From assembly GCA_937888775.1 (NCBI GenBank), contig CALAQT010000452.1:1-40282 (forward strand): 40,282 bases of DNA. Reading direction: 5' to 3'. Source of the DNA: an uncultured Actinomycetes bacterium. GTDB taxonomy: Bacteria; Actinomycetota; Thermoleophilia; Solirubrobacterales; Solirubrobacteraceae. The translations under genes and the position numbers were made by a program. The notes beneath the pieces are model-generated. The model did not search any database, was not told the DNA's origin, and worked only from the letters and a program-made list of their open reading frames with translations. Shown in pieces: positions 16,569 through 23,053 of the stretch; the stretch's first letter is position 1; each line of letters opens with the position of its first letter.

Positions 16569-17141
16569 ATGGGGTTCCTGGATGTCTTGACCGGCAAGCG
16601 CAAGCTGGCGCCACCCGCCCCTGACCGGCTGTTTGCGATCAGCACCGCGTATGTGACATTTGAGACCTCGCTGTCGATCACCACCCGCGGCTCGGCGGCG
16701 ATCGTCTTCCAGCCGCTGTCCACCTCGGACTTCGAATCGATCGTGCGAGACATGGAGGAGGTCGTCAGAGCGACCGCCAGCGACAGCGGCACCACCGTGG
16801 ACAGCTCGGACGACAGCTACGGCTTCCGCTGGCTGGTCCTGCGCGGCTCTGACTTCGACGACCTCGTGGTGGGCATCAACGCCGTCGGCGGCGCGCTGGA
16901 GGCGGGCGGTTACGGCGAGCGCGTCCTGTGCTCGGTGTTCGCGTTCTCCGATTCCCATCAGCGCCCGCTGTACTGGATCTACAACTACAAGCGAGGCGCG
17001 TTCTATCCGTTCGTACCGGCCGCGGGCGACCAGCAGCGTGACACCGAGCGCGAGCTGGTGCTCAAGGCGCAGGTGGGCAAGGAACTGCCGGTAGAGCAGG
17101 AGCTCACACGGTGGTTCCCGCTGTGGGGCATCCCGATCTGA
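16569..17141 (+). CDS. pspAB: PspA-associated protein PspAB
   Basis: 190 residues beginning MGFLDVLTGKRKLAPP, with the family's pattern: a DRLFAISTAYVTFE strand, a central TVDSSDDSYGFRWLVLRG segment and a GINAVGGALEAGGYGERVLC helix/strand, ending in PLYWIYNYKRGAFYPFVP. PspAB proteins co-occur with PspA and HtpX and are believed to modulate the Psp membrane-stress system; biochemical role unknown. It follows htpX closely and its last 31 bp overlap the glycosyltransferase start, so htpX-pspAB-glycosyltransferase look co-transcribed. Confidence 0.85.
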   Translation: MGFLDVLTGKRKLAPPAPDRLFAISTAYVTFETSLSITTRGSAAIVFQPLSTSDFESIVRDMEEVVRATASDSGTTVDSSDDSYGFRWLVLRGSDFDDLVVGINAVGGALEAGGYGERVLCSVFAFSDSHQRPLYWIYNYKRGAFYPFVPAAGDQQRDTERELVLKAQVGKELPVEQELTRWFPLWGIPI

Positions 17142-18220
17142 GCGGCGCCCAGCGCCCGTCAGGGCCGATCCTGCTGAACGCGCGTGCGGCGGCGCGGGCG
17201 ACGATCACGGGCGTCGAGCGCTGGACGGCGGAGCTGATCCCCCGGCTGCGCGCGCTCGCGCCCGAACGCTACGTGATCGTGGCACCGCCCCGGCGGGCGA
17301 GCGGCCGTGGCGCGGGCCAGGCGTGGGAGCAGCTCGCCCTGCCACTGCTGGCGCGGCGGACGCGAGCGCAGATCATCTTCTCGCCCGCCAACCTCGCGCC
17401 GGTGCTGTGGCCGCGAAACGTGCTCATGCTCCACGATGCGGCCGTGCTGCGCGAGCCTGACGCCTACTCCCGCGCCTACTCGCTGTGGCACCGCACGGTG
17501 GGGGTCAGGTCCGCGCGCCGTGCGTTGCGGGTTCTGACCGTGTCGGAGTTCTCCCGCGGCGAGCTGATCGAGCTCGCCGGCCTTGACCCGAAGCGCGTCG
17601 TCGTCGTCCACGGCGGCGTGGATGACCGTTTTACGCCAGCGGCGGACCACGAGCGAGCGGCGGCCGAGCTGGGGCTGAGCCGCCCCTACGTGCTCACCGT
17701 GGCCACCGACGACCGTCGCAAGAACCTGCCCGTCCTGGCCGAGACCGTCCGAGGCCTGGGCGCGTTGGGAATCGAGCTGGTGTGGGCCGGGGAAGCCAGA
17801 CAGTACTTCGCCCAGGCACAGGCGATCCAAGGCGCCCGCGCGCTGGGCTACGTGGCCGAAGAGCACCTGGCGGGGCTGTACCGCGGAGCGCTGGCGTTCG
17901 TGCTCCCGTCCCGCTACGAGGGTCTCGGCCTCACCTGCCTGGAGGCGATGGCCTGCGGGACCCCCGTGGTGGCGGCCAACCGGGCCGCGCTGCCCGAGAC
18001 CTGCGGGAAGGCGGCGCTGCTGGTCGACCCCGACGACCCCGCCGCCGTCGCCGCCGCCGTGCTGAGGGCCATCTCGGACGATTCCCTGCGCTCACGGCTG
18101 CGGGCGGACGGCCTGGTACGGGCGAGCGAGCGAACCTGGGACCGCGCCGCAGGCGAGACCGACGCACTTCTGCGCACCTTGACGGCGGCGCCCGCCCACG
18201 GCGCGCCCGACGAATCCTGA
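17111..18220 (+). CDS. GT4-family glycosyltransferase
   Basis: 369 residues, GT-B fold. The N-terminal domain includes LLNARAAARATITGVERWT and VLMLHDAAVLREP; the C-terminal domain includes VLTVATDDRRKNL, LGYVAEEHLAGLY and the E-x7-E donor-binding motif in PSRYEGLGLTCLEAMACG, then TPVVAAN. It probably transfers a sugar from a nucleotide donor to a surface glycan or lipid; acceptor unknown. GTG 17111 overlaps pspAB by 31 bp; GTG 17120 is an alternative. The link to htpX-pspAB suggests an envelope role. Confidence 0.88.
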   Translation: MVPAVGHPDLSGAQRPSGPILLNARAAARATITGVERWTAELIPRLRALAPERYVIVAPPRRASGRGAGQAWEQLALPLLARRTRAQIIFSPANLAPVLWPRNVLMLHDAAVLREPDAYSRAYSLWHRTVGVRSARRALRVLTVSEFSRGELIELAGLDPKRVVVVHGGVDDRFTPAADHERAAAELGLSRPYVLTVATDDRRKNLPVLAETVRGLGALGIELVWAGEARQYFAQAQAIQGARALGYVAEEHLAGLYRGALAFVLPSRYEGLGLTCLEAMACGTPVVAANRAALPETCGKAALLVDPDDPAAVAAAVLRAISDDSLRSRLRADGLVRASERTWDRAAGETDALLRTLTAAPAHGAPDES

Positions 18221-18228
18221 GCCAACGT

Positions 18229-18247
18229 ATTCAAGCCCGGGTTGAAT
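18229..18247. repeat. Inverted repeat upstream of the small membrane protein
   Basis: ATTCAA-7 nt-TTGAAT, just after the glycosyltransferase stop codon. The right arm coincides with the -35 hexamer of the next promoter, so it may be an operator. Confidence 0.4.
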
Positions 18248-18269
18248 CGTCCGAAAACCTGGGTATAGA
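18242..18269 (+). promoter_or_regulatory. Sigma70-type promoter
   Basis: TTGAAT (18242-18247), 16-bp spacer, TATAGA (18264-18269): the best complete -35/-10 pair in the window. It would give a leader of about 40 nt for the gene at 18316. Confidence 0.55.
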
Positions 18270-18315
18270 GTTAGGTAGGAAAAGCCGCTGCGACTAGGCA
18301 AAGAAACCTATTCCG

Positions 18316-18480
18316 ATGCTCATCGTGCTCCTGATTGCATGGGTTGTTGTGATTCCGGTGGCCGTGACCGGCGCGGCCTGCGCGTACGCGTGGCACCGCG
18401 AGCGGCGCATGACTCCGACCACAGAGGTCGCTTCGGCTCGCGTCCCCAGATTTGAGCGCCTGACGTCCCGGGCCTCTTAG
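18316..18480 (+). CDS. Small single-pass membrane protein, 54 aa
   Basis: ATG 18316 to TAG 18480 encodes a 54-residue protein with one N-terminal hydrophobic helix (LIVLLIAWVVVIPVAVTGAA) and a basic cytoplasmic-type tail (WHRERRMTP). It follows a good sigma70-like promoter and an inverted repeat, which supports its being a real gene. It lies between the two psp loci, and small membrane proteins are common partners of PspA elsewhere; that link is only positional. No family recognised. Confidence 0.6.
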   Translation: MLIVLLIAWVVVIPVAVTGAACAYAWHRERRMTPTTEVASARVPRFERLTSRAS

Positions 18481-18545
18481 TGGCCTAGCGGCGTCCGAAG
18501 GTGCGCTTGGGGGGCTGGAGGTATGAGAAGTCGGTGGGGTGCGGC

Positions 18546-18716
18546 CTACGGGGCCTGAGCACCAGCCCCGCTGCGTTTCGGTGCGAGCGCGAACTCCAAT
18601 TCGCCGTCGGCCAGCCAGCGGGCCAGATCGCCCGTCCGGTAGGCGCTCCCCGGTCCGAACGGGTCGTCGACGAACGCTTCGGCGGGCCTTAGCCGAGTGG
18701 ACGCAAACGTGTCCAA
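18546..18716 (-). pseudogene. Relic of an NRPS adenylation domain
   Basis: A minus-strand frame ending at TAG 18546 reads ...EAFVDDPFGPGSAYRTGD and then LARWLADGELEF. This is the A7 core region of non-ribosomal peptide synthetase adenylation domains (FV.DPFGPG..YRTGDL.RW..DGELEF), which in a whole domain continues into GR.D.QVKIRG. Here it breaks right after ELEF into an unrelated tail and stop. Upstream, VARG followed by an RREL-like stretch could be the degraded lead-in (VARGY.NRPELT). No complete NRPS gene is nearby. Codon use is normal for the genome. It could instead be a small expressed gene from TTG 18716, but no ribosome site supports that. It fills most of the gap between 18480 and 18801. 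Confidence 0.6.
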
Positions 18717-18800
18717 TTCTCGCCGGACACCGCGGGCGACGACAAACAGCCCGGCGACGGACCCGAACAGGCCACTCCCGGGTCGTCCCGACCCCTCGGA

Positions 18801-19079
18801 TCAGCCGGGGATCAGGCCCTCGCCGCGAAACTCGGACTTGGCCTCGTTCAGTGAGACGTCGGGGGGAGGCAGGATGAGGTCCGAGCCGACCAGCTCGTCG
18901 TCGGCGACGAGATGACCCTTGTCGCGGATGAACGCCAGCAGGCGGTCAAACACGTCACGGAAGCCCTGCTCGTCCTCTGAATCGCAGGCCGCCACGGCCT
19001 GGTTGTCAAGCTTGCTCAACTCCCCCGTGTCATCGTCTGAGAGCTCGTACTGACCCTCGGTGGAGATCCGGACGATCAC
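18801..19079 (-). CDS. pspAA: PspA-associated protein PspAA
   Basis: 92 residues: MIVRISTEGQYELSDDD at the start, the LDNQAVAACDSEDEQGF helix, a middle helix with LLAFIRDKGH, then DDELVGSDLILPPPD and a final EGLIPG, the family's signature ending. PspAA proteins pair with PspA in actinobacteria and cyanobacteria and are thought to regulate it. The GTG start overlaps the pspA stop codon (GTGA), so the two are translationally coupled. Confidence 0.88.
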   Translation of the reverse strand: MIVRISTEGQYELSDDDTGELSKLDNQAVAACDSEDEQGFRDVFDRLLAFIRDKGHLVADDELVGSDLILPPPDVSLNEAKSEFRGEGLIPG

Positions 19080-19975
19080 GAGGCCTGCTCCTGATCTGCT
19101 CCAGCGCTCTCGCCGCTCGCCGCGCCGGCGGTCCCCTCGCCGCCGCTCGCCGCGCCAGCGGTCCCCTCGCCGCCGGTCCCCTCGCCGCCGGTCCCCTCGC
19201 CGCCGGTCCCCTCGCTGCCGGTCTCGGTGGCCTCGCCCGTGCCCAGCGCCCCCTTTGGCGCTGCGCCGGTGCCGAGCTCGGCCTTCATCTTGGCCAGGTC
19301 GGCGTCCACCTCGCTCGTGCTGGAAAGCTGCTTGAGCTGGCGGTCGATGTCGTCGTCACCGGAGCCAAGTGCCGTCAGGTCCTCGAATGTGCCCGCCGCC
19401 TCCAGCTCCTGGACCGCGTCGGCCCGCGCTTTCATGTTCTCGGTCTTGTCCAGCGCCCGCTGCATCGCCAGGCCGACGTCGGCCATCTCCTCGCCCACAC
19501 CGGTCGCCGCCTCGGAGATCCGCACCTGCGCCTCGGCGGCGGAGTACTGCGCCTTGACGACCTCCTTCTTGGAGCGGAACTGCTCGATCTTGGTACGCAG
19601 CTTCTGCTCAGAAGCGGTCATCTGCTCCTGCTGCTGCTCGAGCTGGGCGATCTGCGAGTCAAGCGACTGCAACTCGGTCTGGGCGACGTTCTTGCGCTCC
19701 AGCGCCACGCGGGCGAGGTCCTCGTTGCCGACCGACAGCGCCTGGCGAGCCTGCGTATCTAGCTTGACTACCTGCTGCTGGAGCTTCTCCTCCTGCAGCT
19801 GCAGCCGCTTCTTGGATGTTACGACGTCGGCGATGCCCTTCTTGACGTTCTGCAGTAATTCGATCTGCTTCTGGTAGCTGTACTCAAGCGTCTCCGAGGG
19901 GTCCTCGGCACGATCGAGCAGCTTTGAGATCTTGGCTTTGACGACGGTGGACATGCGCCCGGAGAGTCCCGGCAT
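19076..19975 (-). CDS. pspA: PspA/IM30 phage-shock protein
   Basis: 299 residues. The N-terminus (VVKAKISKLLDRAEDP) is the amphipathic membrane-binding part; residues about 30-215 are a long coiled coil (SYQKQIELLQNVKKGIADV; QLEQQQEQMTASEQKL; AQVRISEAATGVGEEM), typical of ESCRT-III-like PspA that coats and repairs stressed membranes. After about residue 240 the family fold gives way to a low-complexity tail of GEGTG and GEGTAGAASG repeats, which is unusual. ATG 19975 is fixed by AAGGAGG 5 nt upstream, one of the strongest ribosome sites here. Coupled to pspAA; divergent from a thioesterase gene. Confidence 0.92.
   Translation of the reverse strand: MPGLSGRMSTVVKAKISKLLDRAEDPSETLEYSYQKQIELLQNVKKGIADVVTSKKRLQLQEEKLQQQVVKLDTQARQALSVGNEDLARVALERKNVAQTELQSLDSQIAQLEQQQEQMTASEQKLRTKIEQFRSKKEVVKAQYSAAEAQVRISEAATGVGEEMADVGLAMQRALDKTENMKARADAVQELEAAGTFEDLTALGSGDDDIDRQLKQLSSTSEVDADLAKMKAELGTGAAPKGALGTGEATETGSEGTGGEGTGGEGTGGEGTAGAASGGEGTAGAASGESAGADQEQAS
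19111..19215. repeat. Coding tandem repeats in the PspA tail
   Basis: Two 30-bp units (19111-19140 and 19141-19170, differing at one base) followed by 15-bp units to about 19215. In the protein they give two GEGTAGAASG and several GEGTG blocks. All stay in frame, so copy number can change without breaking pspA. Confidence 0.85.
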
Positions 19976-20035
19976 CGCATCCTCCTTGGCGGGTGGGCTG
20001 GACTGGCCTATTGAAGGGTATCGGGCGGCCGAGGT

Positions 20036-20041
20036 TAGGAT
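20036..20041 (+). promoter_or_regulatory. Putative -10 element for the thioesterase gene
   Basis: TAGGAT, ending 10 nt before ATG 20052. It supports that start over the earlier ATG at 20040, which would overlap this hexamer. Confidence 0.35.
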
Positions 20042-20051
20042 GCGCCTGCCC

Positions 20052-20549
20052 ATGGATCCCAAGCCCGTGTCCGACTCCCAGGCGGTGCTGTCGCACTGGA
20101 TGGGCGTCACCGACGCCAACAGCTCGGGCAACATCCACGGCGGCGCGGTGCTGCGCCTCACCGATGAGGTGGCCGGCCTGGCGGCCATCAAGCATTCGCG
20201 CCAGCGCGTGGTCACCGCCGGGATGGACCGGATGAATTTCCTGGTGCCGATCTACGTCGGCGAGTACGTGACGCTGAGCGCATCGGTCAACGCCGCCTGG
20301 CGGACCTCGATGGAGGTCGGTGTCCGCGTCGAGGCCGAGAACCCCCTGACCGGCGTAAGGCGACATACCAACACCGCCTATCTGACGATGGTCGCGCTCG
20401 ACGCCGACGGCAAGCCGGCGTTGGTGCCACCACTGCTGGCGACCTCGCCGACGCAGCAGCGGCGGATGCGAGAAGCCGAGATGCGCCGCGCGGGCCGGCT
20501 CGCAGAGCGCGCCGAGATGCTGGCGCACCGCCAGCGCAGCGACGCCTGA
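20052..20549 (+). CDS. Acyl-CoA thioesterase, hotdog fold
   Basis: 165 residues with the hotdog-fold acyl-CoA thioesterase pattern: a first segment MDPKPVSDSQ and MGVTDANSSGNIHGG (the G-N-x-H-G-G helix entry), AGLAAIKHSRQRVVT, FLVPIYVGEYVTLSASV and a C-terminal NTAYLTMVALD strand, then a charged helix. It should release acyl chains from CoA esters. ATG 20052 fits the start of relatives; an in-frame ATG at 20040 exists. TAGGAT (20036-20041) lies 10 nt upstream of 20052, which favours a leaderless start there. Divergent from pspA. Confidence 0.85.
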   Translation: MDPKPVSDSQAVLSHWMGVTDANSSGNIHGGAVLRLTDEVAGLAAIKHSRQRVVTAGMDRMNFLVPIYVGEYVTLSASVNAAWRTSMEVGVRVEAENPLTGVRRHTNTAYLTMVALDADGKPALVPPLLATSPTQQRRMREAEMRRAGRLAERAEMLAHRQRSDA

Positions 20550-20605
20550 GCCTCGGCTGCCCTACCCGGCGATGGCGCCGGCGGCCCTGCGAACCACCGA
20601 GATGG

Positions 20606-21214
20606 CTACAGGCCGATCGGGTGGCGCTTGACGAAGCCCTGCGAGTCGGTCAGCAGCGGGCGCCAGCGCGGGCCGGTACCCGGGGGCGGGTTGGGGTCGC
20701 CCTCCGCCGAGGTGTCAAAGCGGATCCCGGCGATCTCGATGAATGCGTGCCCGGGGTTGGTGTAGATCGTGATCCACTGTCCCAGGCCGGACTCATCCCA
20801 GCTCATGAACTCGCCTGAATCCATCGACTGCTTGAGCAGGCCGGCCGCGTGCAGGACGTAGGACACCGAACCCGAGCAGTCATAGCCGGCGTCATTCCAG
20901 GTGCCGTGCCCGCCGCCGTAGATGTAGGGCTTGTGGCGGATCTGATTGCCGGCCCAGATCGCGCGCTGAACGGCAGGCGGCGCGAACGACGGCGCGTAGG
21001 CGACGCCGTTGATGATCTTGGCCGTGTCGCCCTGGATCATCGGGTGCGCGATCGTGCTCACCGGGGTCGCCGGGGCGCCAAGTCCGGCGCCGCCGCTGGA
21101 TGCGGTGGCCGTCGGCGAGGACGACTTCGGGCTCTTGGTGGCTGCCGAGGCGGCAGGCGCGGCGGCGAGAGCAAGTACGGCAATGATTGGGAGCAGCCGG
21201 CGGGATAGGCGCAA
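20606..21214 (-). CDS. Secreted NlpC/P60-like peptidase
   Basis: 202 residues. The signal peptide has an Arg-rich start and the core LLPIIAVLALAAAPAASAA. A Ser/Thr/Ala-rich linker follows, then a compact papain-like domain: YIYGGGHGTWNDAGYDCSGS with candidate Cys113 and PGHAFIEIAG with His156. Proteins of this kind cut peptide stems of peptidoglycan or related bonds; the short domain is somewhat unlike classic P60. TTG 21214 is the start. The gene follows a c-di-AMP riboswitch on the same strand, the classical control of wall hydrolases in actinobacteria. Confidence 0.85.
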   Translation of the reverse strand: MRLSRRLLPIIAVLALAAAPAASAATKSPKSSSPTATASSGGAGLGAPATPVSTIAHPMIQGDTAKIINGVAYAPSFAPPAVQRAIWAGNQIRHKPYIYGGGHGTWNDAGYDCSGSVSYVLHAAGLLKQSMDSGEFMSWDESGLGQWITIYTNPGHAFIEIAGIRFDTSAEGDPNPPPGTGPRWRPLLTDSQGFVKRHPIGL

Positions 21215-21218
21215 AAAG

Positions 21219-21350
21219 TTCTCTTTCTTAGGCCGGCGGGGTTAGCTGTCGGGCTGGCGCTAAAAGAGACCGCGCCTCCCGCGGCTTCACCGCGGGATTA
21301 GCCCCTGGGGACGCGTGGGTCCCCCGCTCCGCGGATATAGTGGCCGCGGA
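21219..21350 (-). ncRNA. ydaO/yuaA-type c-di-AMP riboswitch
   Basis: The minus strand upstream of the NlpC/P60-like gene carries the conserved blocks of the ydaO class in order: CGGGGGACCCA (21326-21316), GGGGCTAATCC (21305-21295), a variable perfect hairpin TCCCGCGG-5 nt-CCGCGGGA (21297-21277), and the signature CCCGACAGCTAACC (21253-21240), closing with CCCCGCCGGCC. In this class two c-di-AMP molecules bind and usually turn the gene off. Its position before a secreted wall peptidase matches the well-known association with cell-wall hydrolases. Outer limits are approximate. Confidence 0.85.
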
Positions 21351-21363
21351 TTAGGCGAGGCGG

Positions 21364-21369
21364 AATATA
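21364..21369 (-). promoter_or_regulatory. Putative -10 element of the riboswitch transcript
   Basis: TATATT on the minus strand about 15 nt upstream of the aptamer; no convincing -35 is seen. An AT-rich spot in GC-rich surroundings. Confidence 0.4.
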
Positions 21370-21497
21370 CAGGTTCAATCGACCGGCTGGCACCAAAGCA
21401 AGGTTCCGGTGGCATGAAACCAACCGCCGACGGTCACAAAACGCGGGCTATTGCACCGGCGCTCGCCACCCCCTGCCTCGATAACGTCCGCACCACG

Positions 21498-22712
21498 ATG
21501 CGATCGCGCGCGCTCTCCATGCTCGGCGTCTGCGTGGTGCTCACGGGTTGCGGTGGCGCCACCAAACTGCTCAGCGGCTCCTCCTCCAGCACGACTTCGC
21601 CGGGGTCGAGCCCCACGGCCGCCCGGACGCCAGCGCAGCTCGGCTTCCCGTCGCTGGCGACCAAGAACACAACCCGCGTGGCCGGCGCGGATCCGACCGC
21701 CGACGCGGCCGGCGTCGCGCTGGCGGTGTATCCGTCGGCGGTGCCGGGCACCCATCCGGCAGCGGTGACCCTGGCTCCCACCGACGACTGGCAGGCAGCG
21801 GTGGCCGCCGCGGTGCTGATGGCCCCGCCGATCCGCGCACCGGTGCTCCTCTCCGGCAGCTCCTCGTTGCCCTCGGCGACGTCTGAGGCGCTGAAGCTCC
21901 TCTCGCCGTCGGGCTCGGGATCTGCCGGGGGAGCTCAGGTGATCAGGATCGGCGATGTACCGAGCCCGGGCGGCCTGCGCTCGGCATCGATCGGCGGCTC
22001 TGACCCCTACGCGCTGGCGGCGGGAATCGATCGGTTCGTCAGCGCCGCTCAGGGCGCCACCAGCCCGGATGTGGTGATCGCCCCGGCCCAGAGCCCGGCC
22101 TATGCGATGCCGGCCGCGGGATGGGCGGCCGAGAGCGGGGATCCAGTCCTGTTCGTCAGCGCCGGCGGTATCCCTGAGCCCACGCGACAGGCTCTGCTGT
22201 CCCATCAGCACCCGCATATCTACGTCCTGGGGCCGCCGAGCGTGATCTCTGACCATCTCCTGGCGCAGCTGAGACAGTACGGGTCGGTCAAACGCGTCGG
22301 CGCCCAGGATCCGGCCGCCAACTCGGTCGCGTTCGCCGAATACCGTGACCCGGCCTGCCAGTACGGACAGCCATGCGCGCATGTTCCCGGCAGCTTCGGC
22401 TGGGCGATGCGCAGTCCCGGTCACGGCTATGTGCTGCTCAACGCTGCGCGGCCGCTGGACGCGGCCGCGTCGGCGGCCCTGTCGGGAAGCGGGGACTATG
22501 GACCACAGCTGCTGATCAACGATCCGGCTAAGCTCCCGGGCTCGGTGCTGAACTTCTTCCTTGACTACGCGACCCCCGGCTACACCCAGGAAGGACCGAC
22601 CGCGGCGGTCTACAACCACGGTTGGGTGATCGGCGCCCCGGACGCGATCTCGGTCTCGGTCCAGGCGGAGATGGACAGCCTCCTGGAGGCAGTCCCGCAG
22701 AGCTCAAAATGA
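21498..22712 (+). CDS. Lipoprotein with cell-wall-binding-repeat-2-like domains
   Basis: 404 residues. The N-terminus MRSRALSMLGVCVVLTGC has a lipobox with Cys18, followed by a Ser/Thr-rich linker. The body has repeats typical of cell wall binding repeat 2 (PF04122): TTRVAGADPTADAAGVA, WQAAVAAAVLMAPPIRAPVL, HIYVLGPPSVISDHLLAQL and VKRVGAQDPAANSVAFAEY. Such domains hold proteins on the wall or act in surface adhesion. The longer frame to 21315 would cross the divergent riboswitch, so ATG 21498 is preferred. It overlaps the next gene by ATGA. Confidence 0.82.
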   Translation: MRSRALSMLGVCVVLTGCGGATKLLSGSSSSTTSPGSSPTAARTPAQLGFPSLATKNTTRVAGADPTADAAGVALAVYPSAVPGTHPAAVTLAPTDDWQAAVAAAVLMAPPIRAPVLLSGSSSLPSATSEALKLLSPSGSGSAGGAQVIRIGDVPSPGGLRSASIGGSDPYALAAGIDRFVSAAQGATSPDVVIAPAQSPAYAMPAAGWAAESGDPVLFVSAGGIPEPTRQALLSHQHPHIYVLGPPSVISDHLLAQLRQYGSVKRVGAQDPAANSVAFAEYRDPACQYGQPCAHVPGSFGWAMRSPGHGYVLLNAARPLDAAASAALSGSGDYGPQLLINDPAKLPGSVLNFFLDYATPGYTQEGPTAAVYNHGWVIGAPDAISVSVQAEMDSLLEAVPQSSK

Positions 22713-22999
22713 GCCAGGCCGAGAACCCCGAACGTCTGCGTGAGGGCCACCAGGTGACCGTCGAGGATGTGCGCCAGCTGATGGGAGCCTCCACACCACA
22801 CTTCGCGCTGCAGCTTCGCGCCCGGATCAAGTCCCTGATCCGAAACCTGCCCGAGGGACATCCCGCGCGCGTGGAGGGAGAGCGTGAGGTCGCCCGGCTT
22901 GACAAGATCGCGTTCGTCGGCGAGGTCCGGGGTCACGCAGCCGAATCCGGGATGACACCGCTGCCCAGCCTCGGACGCGACCCGCGCGAAGCGCACTGA
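22709..22999 (+). CDS. Small helical protein, unknown function
   Basis: 96 residues, hydrophilic and predicted mostly helical: VTVEDVRQLMGASTPHFALQ, then RARIKSLIRNLPEGHPARVE and GEREVARLDKIAFVGE. No membrane segment, signal peptide or cysteines. No family recognised. The ATG overlaps the stop of the wall-binding lipoprotein gene, so the two are likely co-translated; conserved partner status is possible but untested. Confidence 0.75.
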   Translation: MSQAENPERLREGHQVTVEDVRQLMGASTPHFALQLRARIKSLIRNLPEGHPARVEGEREVARLDKIAFVGEVRGHAAESGMTPLPSLGRDPREAH

Positions 23000-23020
23000 C
23001 CCCGGCGCTCCTCCGCATCG

Positions 23021-23041
23021 AAACGTCCCCCCGATACGTTT
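23021..23041. promoter_or_regulatory. Inverted repeat in the promoter of the sugar-nucleotide operon
   Basis: AAACGT-9 nt-ACGTTT, perfect arms, the right arm touching the -10-like TAACTT at 23041-23046. A dimeric repressor bound here would block that promoter. Confidence 0.4.
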
Positions 23042-23046
23042 AACTT
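23041..23046 (+). promoter_or_regulatory. Putative -10 element for the sugar-nucleotide operon
   Basis: TAACTT ends 7 nt before GTG 23054; no ribosome site is present, which suggests a leaderless mRNA. Confidence 0.4.
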
Positions 23047-23053
23047 CTCCCTG

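Noticed and set aside
18523..18558. 11-codon ORF (ATG 18523) with GGAGG directly before it
   Set aside because: Too short, ribosome site touches the ATG, and it overlaps the NRPS relic.
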